Assembly: GCA_963739355.1 (NCBI GenBank)
Contig: CAVUAD010000007.1
Location: forward strand, 496,001 to 560,000
DNA from: JAWVFM01 sp963739355
Lineage (GTDB): Bacteria > Actinomycetota > Thermoleophilia > Solirubrobacterales > 70-9
Direction of reading: 5' to 3'
DNA: 64,000 bases
Notes under the pieces: model-generated
The model's input: the letters and a program-made list of their open reading frames with translations, nothing else
Database searches by the model: none
Told to the model about the DNA's origin: nothing
In this document: piece after piece, positions 48,863 through 56,015 of the stretch
Position numbering within the stretch: the first letter of the stretch is position 1
Layout of the letters: each line of letters opens with the position of its first letter
Position numbers and translations under genes: made by a program

Positions 48863-49963
48863 ATGCACGACAACGTCGTTCTCGTAATCGTCGTCGGCAC
48901 CGCGCTGGCGTTCGACTTCACCAACGGCTTCCACGACACGGCCAACGTCGTGGCCACCTCGATCTCAACGCGGGCGATGTCGCCGCGGCTCGCGATCGCC
49001 TACGCGTCGGCGCTCAACTTCGCCGGGGCGTTTCTCTCGCTCGCGGTCGCGGCGACTGTGGCGAGCGACATCGTCTCCGCGGACGTGATCACCCCGACGA
49101 TCGTGTTCTCCGGGCTGATCGGGGCAACTGCGTGGAACCTCGTCACCTGGTACTTCGGCCTTCCGTCGAGCTCCTCGCACGCGCTGATCGGCGGCGTCTG
49201 CGGCGCCGCGTTCGCTGCCGCCGGGGCCGACGCGATCCTCGGCGACGGGCTGCTCGGCAAGGTGCTGATCCCCGCCGTAATCGCGCCGATCCTCGCCTTC
49301 GCGGTCGGCCTGATGGGGATCTACATCTGTTACCGGGTTGTTGGTCGCCAGCGGCCCGGCCCGGTGACGCGCGGGTTCAAGCTCGGCCAGGTGTTGTCCG
49401 GAGGCCTTCTCGCGCTGGCGCACGGGACCAACGACGCGCAGAAGACGATGGGCGTCATCACGCTGGCCCTGGTTGCCAACGGCAACCTCCCGGCAAACGA
49501 CTTCAACGTGCCGACCTGGGTGGTGATCTGCTCGGCCAGCGCGATCGCGCTCGGGACGTATTCGGGCGGCTGGCGGATCATCCGGACGATGGGCACGCGG
49601 ATCATCAAGATGGACGCGGCCCAGGGCTTCTCGGCCCAGGGCGCGGGCGCGGCGACGATCCTCGCGTCGTCGCACTTCGGCTTTCCGCTCTCCACCACCC
49701 ACGTCATCTCGGGCGGCGTGATGGGAGCCGGCGCCGGCAAGCGGTTCTCCGCCGTGCGCTGGGGCGTCGCCGGCAACATCGTCGTCGCCTGGTTGCTGAC
49801 GCTTCCAGGCGCCGCGCTCGTGGGTGCCGCCGTCTACGGCGTCACGCACATCTTCGGCAACGGCGCCGTCGGCCCGGCCATCGTGACCGCCGCCGGGATC
49901 TGCCTCATCGCCATCATGTTCGCCCGGCGGGTTCGCCGGGCCGAGCCCGCGCTGGCCCAATGA
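48863..49963 (+). CDS. pit: PiT-family inorganic phosphate transporter
   Basis: Low-affinity phosphate/H+ symport across the membrane. 366 residues, ten or so membrane segments with the two inverted-repeat signatures: FDFTNGFHDTANVVAT near the N-terminus and AHGTNDAQKTMGVI in the middle (GANDVAN-type motifs), and SSHALIGG / STTHVISGG pore loops. Overlaps the next small gene by 4 nt. Confidence 0.95.
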   Translation: MHDNVVLVIVVGTALAFDFTNGFHDTANVVATSISTRAMSPRLAIAYASALNFAGAFLSLAVAATVASDIVSADVITPTIVFSGLIGATAWNLVTWYFGLPSSSSHALIGGVCGAAFAAAGADAILGDGLLGKVLIPAVIAPILAFAVGLMGIYICYRVVGRQRPGPVTRGFKLGQVLSGGLLALAHGTNDAQKTMGVITLALVANGNLPANDFNVPTWVVICSASAIALGTYSGGWRIIRTMGTRIIKMDAAQGFSAQGAGAATILASSHFGFPLSTTHVISGGVMGAGAGKRFSAVRWGVAGNIVVAWLLTLPGAALVGAAVYGVTHIFGNGAVGPAIVTAAGICLIAIMFARRVRRAEPALAQ

Positions 49964-50205
49964 GCGTCCTGGCGACGATCGTCGAGTGGAAGGCCGTCTG
50001 GCAGACGATCGTTGCCGCGATCGGGGCGGGGGTCGGCGTCACGCTCGCGTTTGCGGTCGCGGTCCTCGCCGCGGCGCGCTGGGACGACCTCAGCCACGAC
50101 GGGCGCAGCGTTGCCGCTCTCGGGGCCGCCGTGGTGGGCCTGCTCGCGTTTGGCGTCTGCCTCGCCGCGGTGGTGCTCGGCATCGTCGTGATGACGACCA
50201 AGTAA
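49960..50205 (+). CDS. Small membrane protein coupled to pit
   Basis: 81 residues with two membrane segments (~17-40 TIVAAIGAGVGVTLAFAVAVLAAA and ~53-77 VAALGAAVVGLLAFGVCLAAVVLGI in pattern). Not recognised. ATGA overlap with pit places it in the phosphate operon; a role as accessory to the transporter is a guess. Followed by a hairpin terminator at 50243. Confidence 0.75.
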   Translation: MSVLATIVEWKAVWQTIVAAIGAGVGVTLAFAVAVLAAARWDDLSHDGRSVAALGAAVVGLLAFGVCLAAVVLGIVVMTTK

Positions 50206-50242
50206 CCGCCGGCGACGTGCTCTGCTCCCGCCGGAACATCTT

Positions 50243-50263
50243 GTCCGCGGCTACGCCGCGGAC
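50243..50263 (+). terminator. Hairpin after the phosphate operon
   Basis: GTCCGCGGC (50243-50251) and GCCGCGGAC (50255-50263) with TAC loop, then ATTTTGAT. 9-bp perfect stem 37 nt after the stop of the small membrane gene. Confidence 0.65.
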
Positions 50264-50343
50264 ATTTTGATCTGCTACCGCGTCCGCCGCCGCCGGGACC
50301 GTTGAGGGACGAGCCGGCGGGGAAGACGACCTAGACTTGAGCT

Positions 50344-50694
50344 ATGCGCGTGGTTCGCAACGTCGCCATCGTCGCCGCGATCGCGGCGCTGGTCGACCTC
50401 GCGCCCGGCGGGGGGAACGCGACGACGGCGGTACTCACCGTGCTCCTGCTCGCCTTCCTCGCCACGCTTGCGATGGCCGGACTGCAGCTCTACCGCGAGA
50501 ACCGCCTGACCGTCGACTCGCTGTCGGATCGGGACCGGGGCATCGTCTACGGCGCCGTTGGCCTGGTGGTGCTGATGGTCGCCGGCGCCAGCAAGATGCT
50601 GGCCACCGGCGGGGGCACGCTCGTCTGGATCGGCCTCCTCGTGCTGGCGGTCGTCGCGATCGCCCGTGTCTGGTCAAGCGCGAACAGCTACTGA
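50344..50694 (+). CDS. Three-helix membrane protein
   Basis: 116 residues: three hydrophobic segments (~5-20, ~27-48, ~72-110) with the loop LYRENRLTVDSLSDRDRGIVYG between the second and third. Not recognised. ATG 6 nt after TAGACT (50332-50337). Stands alone between the phosphate operon and the TadE-like cluster, same strand; not obviously part of either. Confidence 0.7.
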   Translation: MRVVRNVAIVAAIAALVDLAPGGGNATTAVLTVLLLAFLATLAMAGLQLYRENRLTVDSLSDRDRGIVYGAVGLVVLMVAGASKMLATGGGTLVWIGLLVLAVVAIARVWSSANSY

Positions 50695-50824
50695 TCCCGC
50701 CCGCTTACCTGCGCTGACGATTCCTGAGGGGCGGCCGAGCCCTTGACGATTCGGGGATGAAGCCGGCTCGACCTTGGCACGCGAGGCGCGCAACGCGTGC
50801 GCGGCCCGCACCTAGCTTCGCGGC

Positions 50825-51175
50825 ATGGTCGAACGCGGGCTGCGAGGGGAGCGAGGACAGGCATCGGTCGAGCTGATCGCGGTCATCCCGGCGGTGGCCG
50901 CGCTGCTCGTCCTCGCCGCGCAACTGGCCGTCGTCGGCTGGGCGCTCTGGACGGCTGAGGGGGCGGCCAGGGCCGGGGCTCGCGCCGCGGCGTCGGGCGG
51001 CGACGCCACCCGGGCCGCGCGCTCCGGCATCCCGGACCCGCTGCGTGGCGGCGCGAAGGTGCAAACGGACGGCGGCGTGCGTGTCGAGCTCGCTGCGCCC
51101 TCTCTGGCGCCCGGGCTGCCGTCGGTGCGTGTCGCCGCCGGCGCCCACCTCCCCGGGGGCGAAGGTGCGCCGTAG
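50825..51175 (+). CDS. TadE-like pseudopilin-type protein 1
   Basis: 116 residues. The N-terminal GERGQASVELIAVIPAVAALLVLAAQ stretch (residues ~8-33 in pattern) is the TadE signature: short polar start, Gly-Gln-Ala-Ser-Val-Glu with Glu at +5 of the hydrophobic stretch, then one membrane helix, as in Tad/Flp minor pilins. The rest is Ala/Gly-rich and extracytoplasmic. No prepilin peptidase or Tad ATPase gene is in the window. First of three genes with the same N-terminal motif. Confidence 0.75.
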   Translation: MVERGLRGERGQASVELIAVIPAVAALLVLAAQLAVVGWALWTAEGAARAGARAAASGGDATRAARSGIPDPLRGGAKVQTDGGVRVELAAPSLAPGLPSVRVAAGAHLPGGEGAP

Positions 51176-51509
51176 CGAGTGCGGACAAGCTTCGGTCGAG
51201 CTGGTCGCCGCCGTCCCGGCGGTCCTGGTCGCGGCAGGAATCGTCTTCCAGCTCCTCGTCGTGGGGTACTGCTCGTCGCTAGCCGACGGCGCCGCCGAGG
51301 CCGGGGCCCTGGCGGCCGCCGCCGGCCGCCCGGTCGGTCCCGCGGTCCGCGCGGCGCTGCCCGCCTGGGCCGAACCACGCACCAAGGTCGACCGGGATGG
51401 CGAAACGCTTCGGGTCGGAATCGCAGCGCCGTCGCCGCTCGAGGCGCTTGGATCGCGGCTCGGCGTCGACTCGAGCGCGTGGGTGAGGACCCCGGCCGAC
51501 GATGGCTGA
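51165..51509 (+). CDS. TadE-like pseudopilin-type protein 2
   Basis: 114 residues with the same arrangement: MRRSECGQASVELVAAVP then one membrane helix (~18-40) and a small Ala-rich exposed domain (WAEPRTKVDRDGETLRVGI). GTG at 51165 overlaps the previous gene by 11 nt; a longer reading from 51045 lacks a proper TadE start. Overlaps the next gene by 8 nt, so the three form one coupled operon. Confidence 0.72.
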   Translation: MRRSECGQASVELVAAVPAVLVAAGIVFQLLVVGYCSSLADGAAEAGALAAAAGRPVGPAVRAALPAWAEPRTKVDRDGETLRVGIAAPSPLEALGSRLGVDSSAWVRTPADDG

Positions 51510-53475
51510 GCGGCCGACCGTCATCGTCGCCACGGCGCTGGGTGAGGCGGGCGGTGGGTTGGCGCTCGCGGCGTCAGTGGGAGTGGCCGCGGCGCGCGGC
51601 GAGGACGCGGAACCCCTGCCCGTGCTCCTTGCCGAGCTCGGCGCAGAGGGCCGGCGCGGCCCGACCATGCTCGCCAGCCACGCGGCGCGGCGGCTCGAGC
51701 GCTCCCTCCGGACGGCCGGGTTCGAGACCGCGGCCGCGCGAGGCGCCCTGTGCTGGCTCGGCCTGCCGGCCGCCGGGGAGGGCATCGCGCGGCTTTCGGA
51801 GGCGCTCGGCATCCTCGGCGACGGTCTGTCCCTGGCGGTCGTGCATGCGGATCCGGCGGATGCCCGCCGCCTGCTCGAGAGCGCCGAGCTCGGCGAGCGC
51901 GCCGCCGCCGTCCGCTGCGAGCTGCCGAGGGATCGCGCCCTCGCGGCGCTCATGGCCGGCGAGCTGCGGGCCCGCCGCCAGCGTGTCCGGATCGAGGGGC
52001 GCGCGCTGGGGCTCCTCGGCGCGCGCCGCGCGCTCGCGGGAATCGAGCCGGGCGGGGCCGGGTCGCGGCGCGCGTCGCGGATCGCGTTGCGCTTGATGGG
52101 GCCCCGTGAGCGGCAGGCCGGATGGAGGCTGCGGGCCGAGAACGGCCAGGCGCTGCCGCTCGTGCTCGGCCTCACCCTCGCTCTCGTGCTGGCGGCGACG
52201 GCCGTGGTCGCGCTGGGTGGCGGGGTTGCGAGCGCCGAGCGCGCACAGGGCGGGATGGACCTCGCCGCGATCTCAGCGGTCCGCTCGATGCGCGACGACC
52301 TGCCCCGGCTCGTGGCGCCGGCCGCCCTGCCGAACGGCGCGCCCAATCCGTACCACCTCAGCCGCGCCGCCGACCTCGCGCGTGCGGTCCAAGCCGCCCG
52401 CGAGGCGGCTGGGCACAACGGCCTCGACGCCGATCGGCTTCGGGTCTCGTTTCCGGATGCGGCGTCGCCGGTTCCGCTGCGTGCGCGCGTCGAGCTCGTC
52501 GCGACCGCGGGCCCCGGAGCGGGGGTGGGCGGCTCGCGGGGGCGGATGGAGGTGACGCTTCACGCCGAGGCCGAGGCAGCTCCGCCGGCACCAGTGGCCG
52601 GCGAAACGGCGGGGCCGGCGATGGCGAGCGGCGGCGGCTACTCGGGATCGCTCGCCTACCGGCAGGGCAAGCCCATGCGCCCGGACGTCGCTGCCGCGTT
52701 CGATCGGCTGGCCGCCGCCGCATCGCGTGCCGGCCTGGCGCTCATGGTGAACTCGGCGTACCGCTCGGATGCCGAGCAGGCCCGTCTCTACGCCGCCAAC
52801 CCGGACCCGCGGTGGGTCGCGCCGCCCGGCACGTCGCTGCACCGCTGCGCGACGGAGCTCGATCTCGGTCCGCCCGCCGCCTACGCGTGGCTGGCGGCGA
52901 ACGCGGGTTCCTTCGGCTTCGCCCAGCGGTACTCCTGGGAGCCCTGGCACTACGGCTTCACGGCCGGCCCGGCCCCGTGCTCGACGGCCGGGAACGCGGG
53001 CGGAGAGGCCGATGGCGCGGTCGCCGGCGACGGTGGCCTGCCCGGCTTCGTACCGGACGGGTACCGCGCGCCGCTGCTCACCGCCGCGCGGCGCTGGGAC
53101 GTGCCGGCGGGGCTTCTTGCCGCGCAGCTCGAGGCGGAGTCCGGCTTCGACCCGCGCGCCGTATCGCCTGCCGGCGCGCTCGGGATCGCCCAGTTCATGC
53201 CGGCGACGGCGGCGTCGTACGGGCTGCGGGACCCGTTCGACCCGGCCGCCGCGATCGACGCCCAGGCGCACCTGATGGCGGACCTCCTCGGGCAGTTCGG
53301 CTCAACCGCGCTGGCGCTCGCGGCCTACAACGCCGGGCCCGGGGCGGTCGAAGCGTGCGGCTGCGTCCCCGGCATCCCGGAGACCCAGGCCTACGTCGCC
53401 AGGATCCTCGGCCTGATGGACGCAAGCGGCACGCTCGCGCTGGCTGCCCCGCTGGAGGTGCGGCTGGTGGGCTAG
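51502..53475 (+). CDS. Degenerate ParA-like / TadG-like anchor / VanY carboxypeptidase / lytic transglycosylase fusion
   Basis: 657 residues in four parts. Residues ~5-170: a MinD/ParA/TadZ-like Rossmann pattern (VIVATALGEAGGGLALAASV, VLLAELG, LSLAVVHADPADARRLLE) with the Walker A lysine lost. Residues ~213-240: ENGQALPLV plus membrane helix, as in TadE/TadG proteins. Residues ~385-490: VanY/M15 DD-carboxypeptidase with YRSDAEQARLY, His447 and Asp454 (LHRCATELDL) and EPWHYGF (Glu480, His483). Residues ~520-640: SLT lysozyme-like transglycosylase with Glu546 (EAESGFDPRAVS), AGALGIAQFMPATA and AYNAGPGAV. Both hydrolase parts appear intact. Predicted envelope-anchored peptidoglycan hydrolase. 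CTAG stop overlap with the EVE gene. Confidence 0.85.
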   Translation: MAERPTVIVATALGEAGGGLALAASVGVAAARGEDAEPLPVLLAELGAEGRRGPTMLASHAARRLERSLRTAGFETAAARGALCWLGLPAAGEGIARLSEALGILGDGLSLAVVHADPADARRLLESAELGERAAAVRCELPRDRALAALMAGELRARRQRVRIEGRALGLLGARRALAGIEPGGAGSRRASRIALRLMGPRERQAGWRLRAENGQALPLVLGLTLALVLAATAVVALGGGVASAERAQGGMDLAAISAVRSMRDDLPRLVAPAALPNGAPNPYHLSRAADLARAVQAAREAAGHNGLDADRLRVSFPDAASPVPLRARVELVATAGPGAGVGGSRGRMEVTLHAEAEAAPPAPVAGETAGPAMASGGGYSGSLAYRQGKPMRPDVAAAFDRLAAAASRAGLALMVNSAYRSDAEQARLYAANPDPRWVAPPGTSLHRCATELDLGPPAAYAWLAANAGSFGFAQRYSWEPWHYGFTAGPAPCSTAGNAGGEADGAVAGDGGLPGFVPDGYRAPLLTAARRWDVPAGLLAAQLEAESGFDPRAVSPAGALGIAQFMPATAASYGLRDPFDPAAAIDAQAHLMADLLGQFGSTALALAAYNAGPGAVEACGCVPGIPETQAYVARILGLMDASGTLALAAPLEVRLVG

Positions 53476-53945
53476 GACCGGGCTGCTGCCGGAGCCGCCG
53501 CCTCGAGCCGCGCGTGGAGCAGCTTGGCGTCGTGCTCGGAGACGGTGCGCAGTTGGCCCTGGAAGCCGAGGTGCCAGTGCTCGGCCGGCCACTTGTCGAG
53601 GTGCTCGAGCTCGCCGAGCAGCGACTCGGCCGGAACGAAGTCGGCCTCGTCGAGCACCAAAACCGGCTCTGCCTCCACGCGCCAGGGATATGGCTCGGGC
53701 TTGCGCTTCGTGCCCTGCGGCCAGATCGGGGTGCGGTCCTCGAACATGGTCGAGCGGACTCGGGCGATGCCGCCGAAGGCCTTGACGCCGGTGACGTAGA
53801 AGACCACCTCGTCGCCGGACTCGAACTCGGCCGCCTGGTTGCGGCGGAGCTCCTTCAGGCCGATCACGTCGAAGCCCCGCTGGACGTTGATCTGGAAGTT
53901 CTCCAGCGAGCCGGTGAGGATCCAGGTCTTGCCGCCGTTGCCCAT
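53472..53945 (-). CDS. EVE-domain protein
   Basis: 157 residues with the PUA-like EVE fold: KTWILTGSLENFQINVQRGFDVIG start, GDEVVFYVTGVKAFGGIARV in the core and an aromatic pocket (WPAEHWHLGFQGQLR). Family members bind modified bases in nucleic acids, often next to restriction systems; none is near here. ATG 8 nt after TATCAT on the minus strand; diverges from the MaoC gene. Confidence 0.88.
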   Translation of the reverse strand: MGNGGKTWILTGSLENFQINVQRGFDVIGLKELRRNQAAEFESGDEVVFYVTGVKAFGGIARVRSTMFEDRTPIWPQGTKRKPEPYPWRVEAEPVLVLDEADFVPAESLLGELEHLDKWPAEHWHLGFQGQLRTVSEHDAKLLHARLEAAAPAAARS

Positions 53946-54002
53946 CTCCGCCGATGATAGGACGCGAGGGCTTCGGTCCTGCGTCCAATAGTCTGCTCGG
54001 CC

Positions 54003-54476
54003 ATGCCGGCTCAGACAATCGAAAGCCTCGAGGCCCTCAGCGAGCTCGTCGGTCAGGAGATCGGCCCGACCGAGTGGCGCGAGGTGAGCCAGGAGATGAT
54101 CAACGCCTTCGCCGACGTGTCGGGCGACCACCAGTGGATCCACACCGACGTCGAGCGCGCCGCCAAGGAGAGCCCGTTCGGAGGCACCGTCGCGCACGGC
54201 AACCTCACGCTGTCGCTCACGGATTCCTTCCGGCTCGAGCTGATCGACCAGAAGGGCGTGGTCGCCGGGGTCAACTACGGCTTCGACAAGGTGCGTTTCC
54301 CCGCGCCGGTCCCGGCCGGGTCGCGGGTGCGCTGCAGGGCCCAGCTTCAGTCGTGCGAGCCGCTGGGGGAGGGCTGGTGGCACGTGGTCACCCGCCTGAC
54401 CGTCGAGGTGGAGGGGAGCGACAAGCCCGCCTGCGTCGCCGACAGCGTCGGCCGCGCGCTCGCCGCCCAGGGCTAG
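54003..54476 (+). CDS. MaoC-like (R)-specific enoyl-CoA hydratase
   Basis: 157 residues, hot-dog fold: FADVSGDHQWIHTDVERA (hydratase 2 motif, Asp and His of the active site) and SPFGGTVAHGNLTLSL. Reversible hydration of enoyl-CoA or acyl-ACP. ATG 8 nt after TAGTCT (53989-53994). Ends in front of a shared bidirectional terminator at 54523. Confidence 0.92.
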   Translation: MPAQTIESLEALSELVGQEIGPTEWREVSQEMINAFADVSGDHQWIHTDVERAAKESPFGGTVAHGNLTLSLTDSFRLELIDQKGVVAGVNYGFDKVRFPAPVPAGSRVRCRAQLQSCEPLGEGWWHVVTRLTVEVEGSDKPACVADSVGRALAAQG

Positions 54477-54522
54477 CCTCGTCCATCAATCCCCCGCGAC
54501 GGGCTCCGGCGCAAGCAGAAGA

Positions 54523-54545
54523 ACGGCCCGGTTTGGCCGGGCCGT
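54523..54545. terminator. Bidirectional hairpin between maoC-like and cupredoxin genes
   Basis: ACGGCCCGG (54523-54531) and CCGGGCCGT (54537-54545), perfect 9-bp stem with TTTGG loop. Followed by CTCTC on the plus strand and by TCTTC on the minus strand. On the minus strand it comes after repeat copy D. Confidence 0.75.
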
Positions 54546-54561
54546 CTCTCAGCGAACTACT

Positions 54562-54623
54562 TTGAATCTCTTGCGGACGGCTTCCCCGTCCTTGAACGCT
54601 GCTTTCGGGGCTAAACCCCTCAC
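54562..54623 (-). repeat. Double-hairpin repeat, copy D
   Basis: Read on the minus strand: TGAGG, stem 1 GGGG/CCCC (plus a T-G pair, TTA loop), linker CGAAAGCAGC, stem 2 GGACGG/CCGTCC, then GCAAG and TTCAA. Stem 1 differs from copies A-C on both arms and still pairs. It starts 9 nt after the stop of the cupredoxin gene, same orientation. Confidence 0.85.
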
Positions 54624-54632
54624 AGGGAACTC

Positions 54633-55070
54633 TTACTTGACGGTAAGGGTTCCCTTCATGCCTGCCGCCTCGTGGCTGTCAACGGAGCAGTAGAACGTGT
54701 AGGTCCCCGCCTTCAAATTGCCGAAGTCGTGGCTCGTGTTGCTGCCGCTGATCTGATCGGTGCAACCGATCTGCTGGCCGCTCGAGCTCTGGACGCAGAC
54801 GTCGTGCGTGGTGCTCGACATGTTCGTGAAGTTGACGCTGACGTCACCGGCCTTCGCGCTCACCGACTTCTGCTCGTAGGCGATCTGGCCGCTCGGGTCT
54901 GCGGAGATGTCGACCGCCGAGGAGCTTCCGCCCCCGCCCGACGAGCCGCCCGTCGTCGCCGTGGCGCTCGACGGAGTCGAGCTGCTGGAGCTGCTGCTGC
55001 CCCCGCATGCCGCGAGGCCGATCGCCGCCAGGGCGGCGATCACGAGCGCCAGAGAAGTCTTCTTGATCAC
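54633..55070 (-). CDS. Cupredoxin (plastocyanin-like) lipoprotein
   Basis: 145 residues. Lipoprotein signal MIKKTSLALVIAALAAIGLAAC with Cys at residue 22, a Ser/Gly/Thr-rich linker (~23-52), then a small beta-barrel with type-1 copper ligands: His in TTHDVCV, Cys in YTFYCSVDSHEAAGMKG, followed by His and Met. Surface electron-transfer protein. GTG start with AAAGGTG Shine-Dalgarno 8 nt upstream. Followed by repeat copy D and a terminator. Confidence 0.9.
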   Translation of the reverse strand: MIKKTSLALVIAALAAIGLAACGGSSSSSSSTPSSATATTGGSSGGGGSSSAVDISADPSGQIAYEQKSVSAKAGDVSVNFTNMSSTTHDVCVQSSSGQQIGCTDQISGSNTSHDFGNLKAGTYTFYCSVDSHEAAGMKGTLTVK

Positions 55071-55133
55071 GGATTCACCTTTCGTCGGTTGCGGCCCTGT
55101 ATTACCGGTTCGGGCCGGTTCTGGTTCAGATTG

Positions 55134-55961
55134 CTACTCCCCGGTGAACACGGGCGTCTCCCCCGCGAAGAACGCGGGAACGGCCTGTGCGAGGTCCGAA
55201 GTCGCCATCGAGTCCGCGATGCCGTGGCGCTCGAGCTGGAGGTGGTCGGCGAGCGAGTTGTCGAGGCTCGACGCAACCAGCCGCTTGCACATGCTCACGT
55301 AGTGGGGCGCGCGCTTCGCGAGGTCCGCGGCGAGCACGTACGCCTCGTCCATCAGGGCGTCGGCGGGTACGACTCTGAAGACCAGGCCGCGCTCGAGCGC
55401 GTCGGCCGCCGAGAGGTTCGGATCCTCGAGCAGCAGCTCGATCGCCCTGCCCGGGCCGATCACCCTGGGCAGGAAGTAGGTCATGCCTCCGTCCGGCGCC
55501 GCCCCGATGCGCCCGTAGGCGACGGCGAAGATCGCGGCCTCGGAGGCGATGCGGATGTCGCACATGAGCGCGAGCGAGAAGCCGGCTCCGGCGGCAGGGC
55601 CGTTGATGGCCCCCACGACCGGATACGGGATCCGCCGGAGGTCGACGATCGCCTGGTGGAGCATGTCGGCGCCCCGCCTGACCATGGAGGGGAGGTCGAT
55701 GTCGTCCCGCTCGAGGCCCTCGCGGAACGAGTTGACGTCCCCGCCGGCCGAGAACGCGCCGCCCTCGCCGGTGATCACCAGCGCGCGCAGCTGCGCCCGG
55801 TCCGCGAGCCAGGCGGCCATCGTCGTGAGCTCGCCGATCATCTCCGGGCTCATCGCGTTGAGGGCCTCGGGCCTCGCGAGCGTGAGTGTCCCCACCGTGC
55901 CGTCGGACTCGAATCGCATCGTGGTCAGCTCTGGCGGACTGGGGGTGTCGGTCTTGCTCAT
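55134..55961 (-). CDS. Enoyl-CoA hydratase/isomerase family protein
   Basis: 275 residues, crotonase fold: oxyanion-hole GGAFSAGGDVNSF (~67-79) and NGPAAGAGFSLALMCDIRIAS (~118-138 in pattern). At the position of the hydratase catalytic Glu the sequence is YGRIGAAPDGGMTY, like PaaG-type isomerases with Asp rather than a classical hydratase. Isomerase of ring-epoxide or enoyl-CoA more likely than a beta-oxidation hydratase (inference). Confidence 0.85.
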   Translation of the reverse strand: MSKTDTPSPPELTTMRFESDGTVGTLTLARPEALNAMSPEMIGELTTMAAWLADRAQLRALVITGEGGAFSAGGDVNSFREGLERDDIDLPSMVRRGADMLHQAIVDLRRIPYPVVGAINGPAAGAGFSLALMCDIRIASEAAIFAVAYGRIGAAPDGGMTYFLPRVIGPGRAIELLLEDPNLSAADALERGLVFRVVPADALMDEAYVLAADLAKRAPHYVSMCKRLVASSLDNSLADHLQLERHGIADSMATSDLAQAVPAFFAGETPVFTGE

Positions 55962-56015
55962 GGCGCTCCGATTCTCGACTTGGACGGCGGGCGCGAACCC
56001 TAATCTCTCTCACCC

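Noticed and set aside
51045..51164. Longer reading of the second TadE-like protein
   Set aside because: Overlaps the first TadE-like gene over 130 nt and hides the N-terminal motif.
53472..53945. EVE protein as part of a defence island
   Set aside because: No restriction, methylase or nuclease gene in the neighbourhood.
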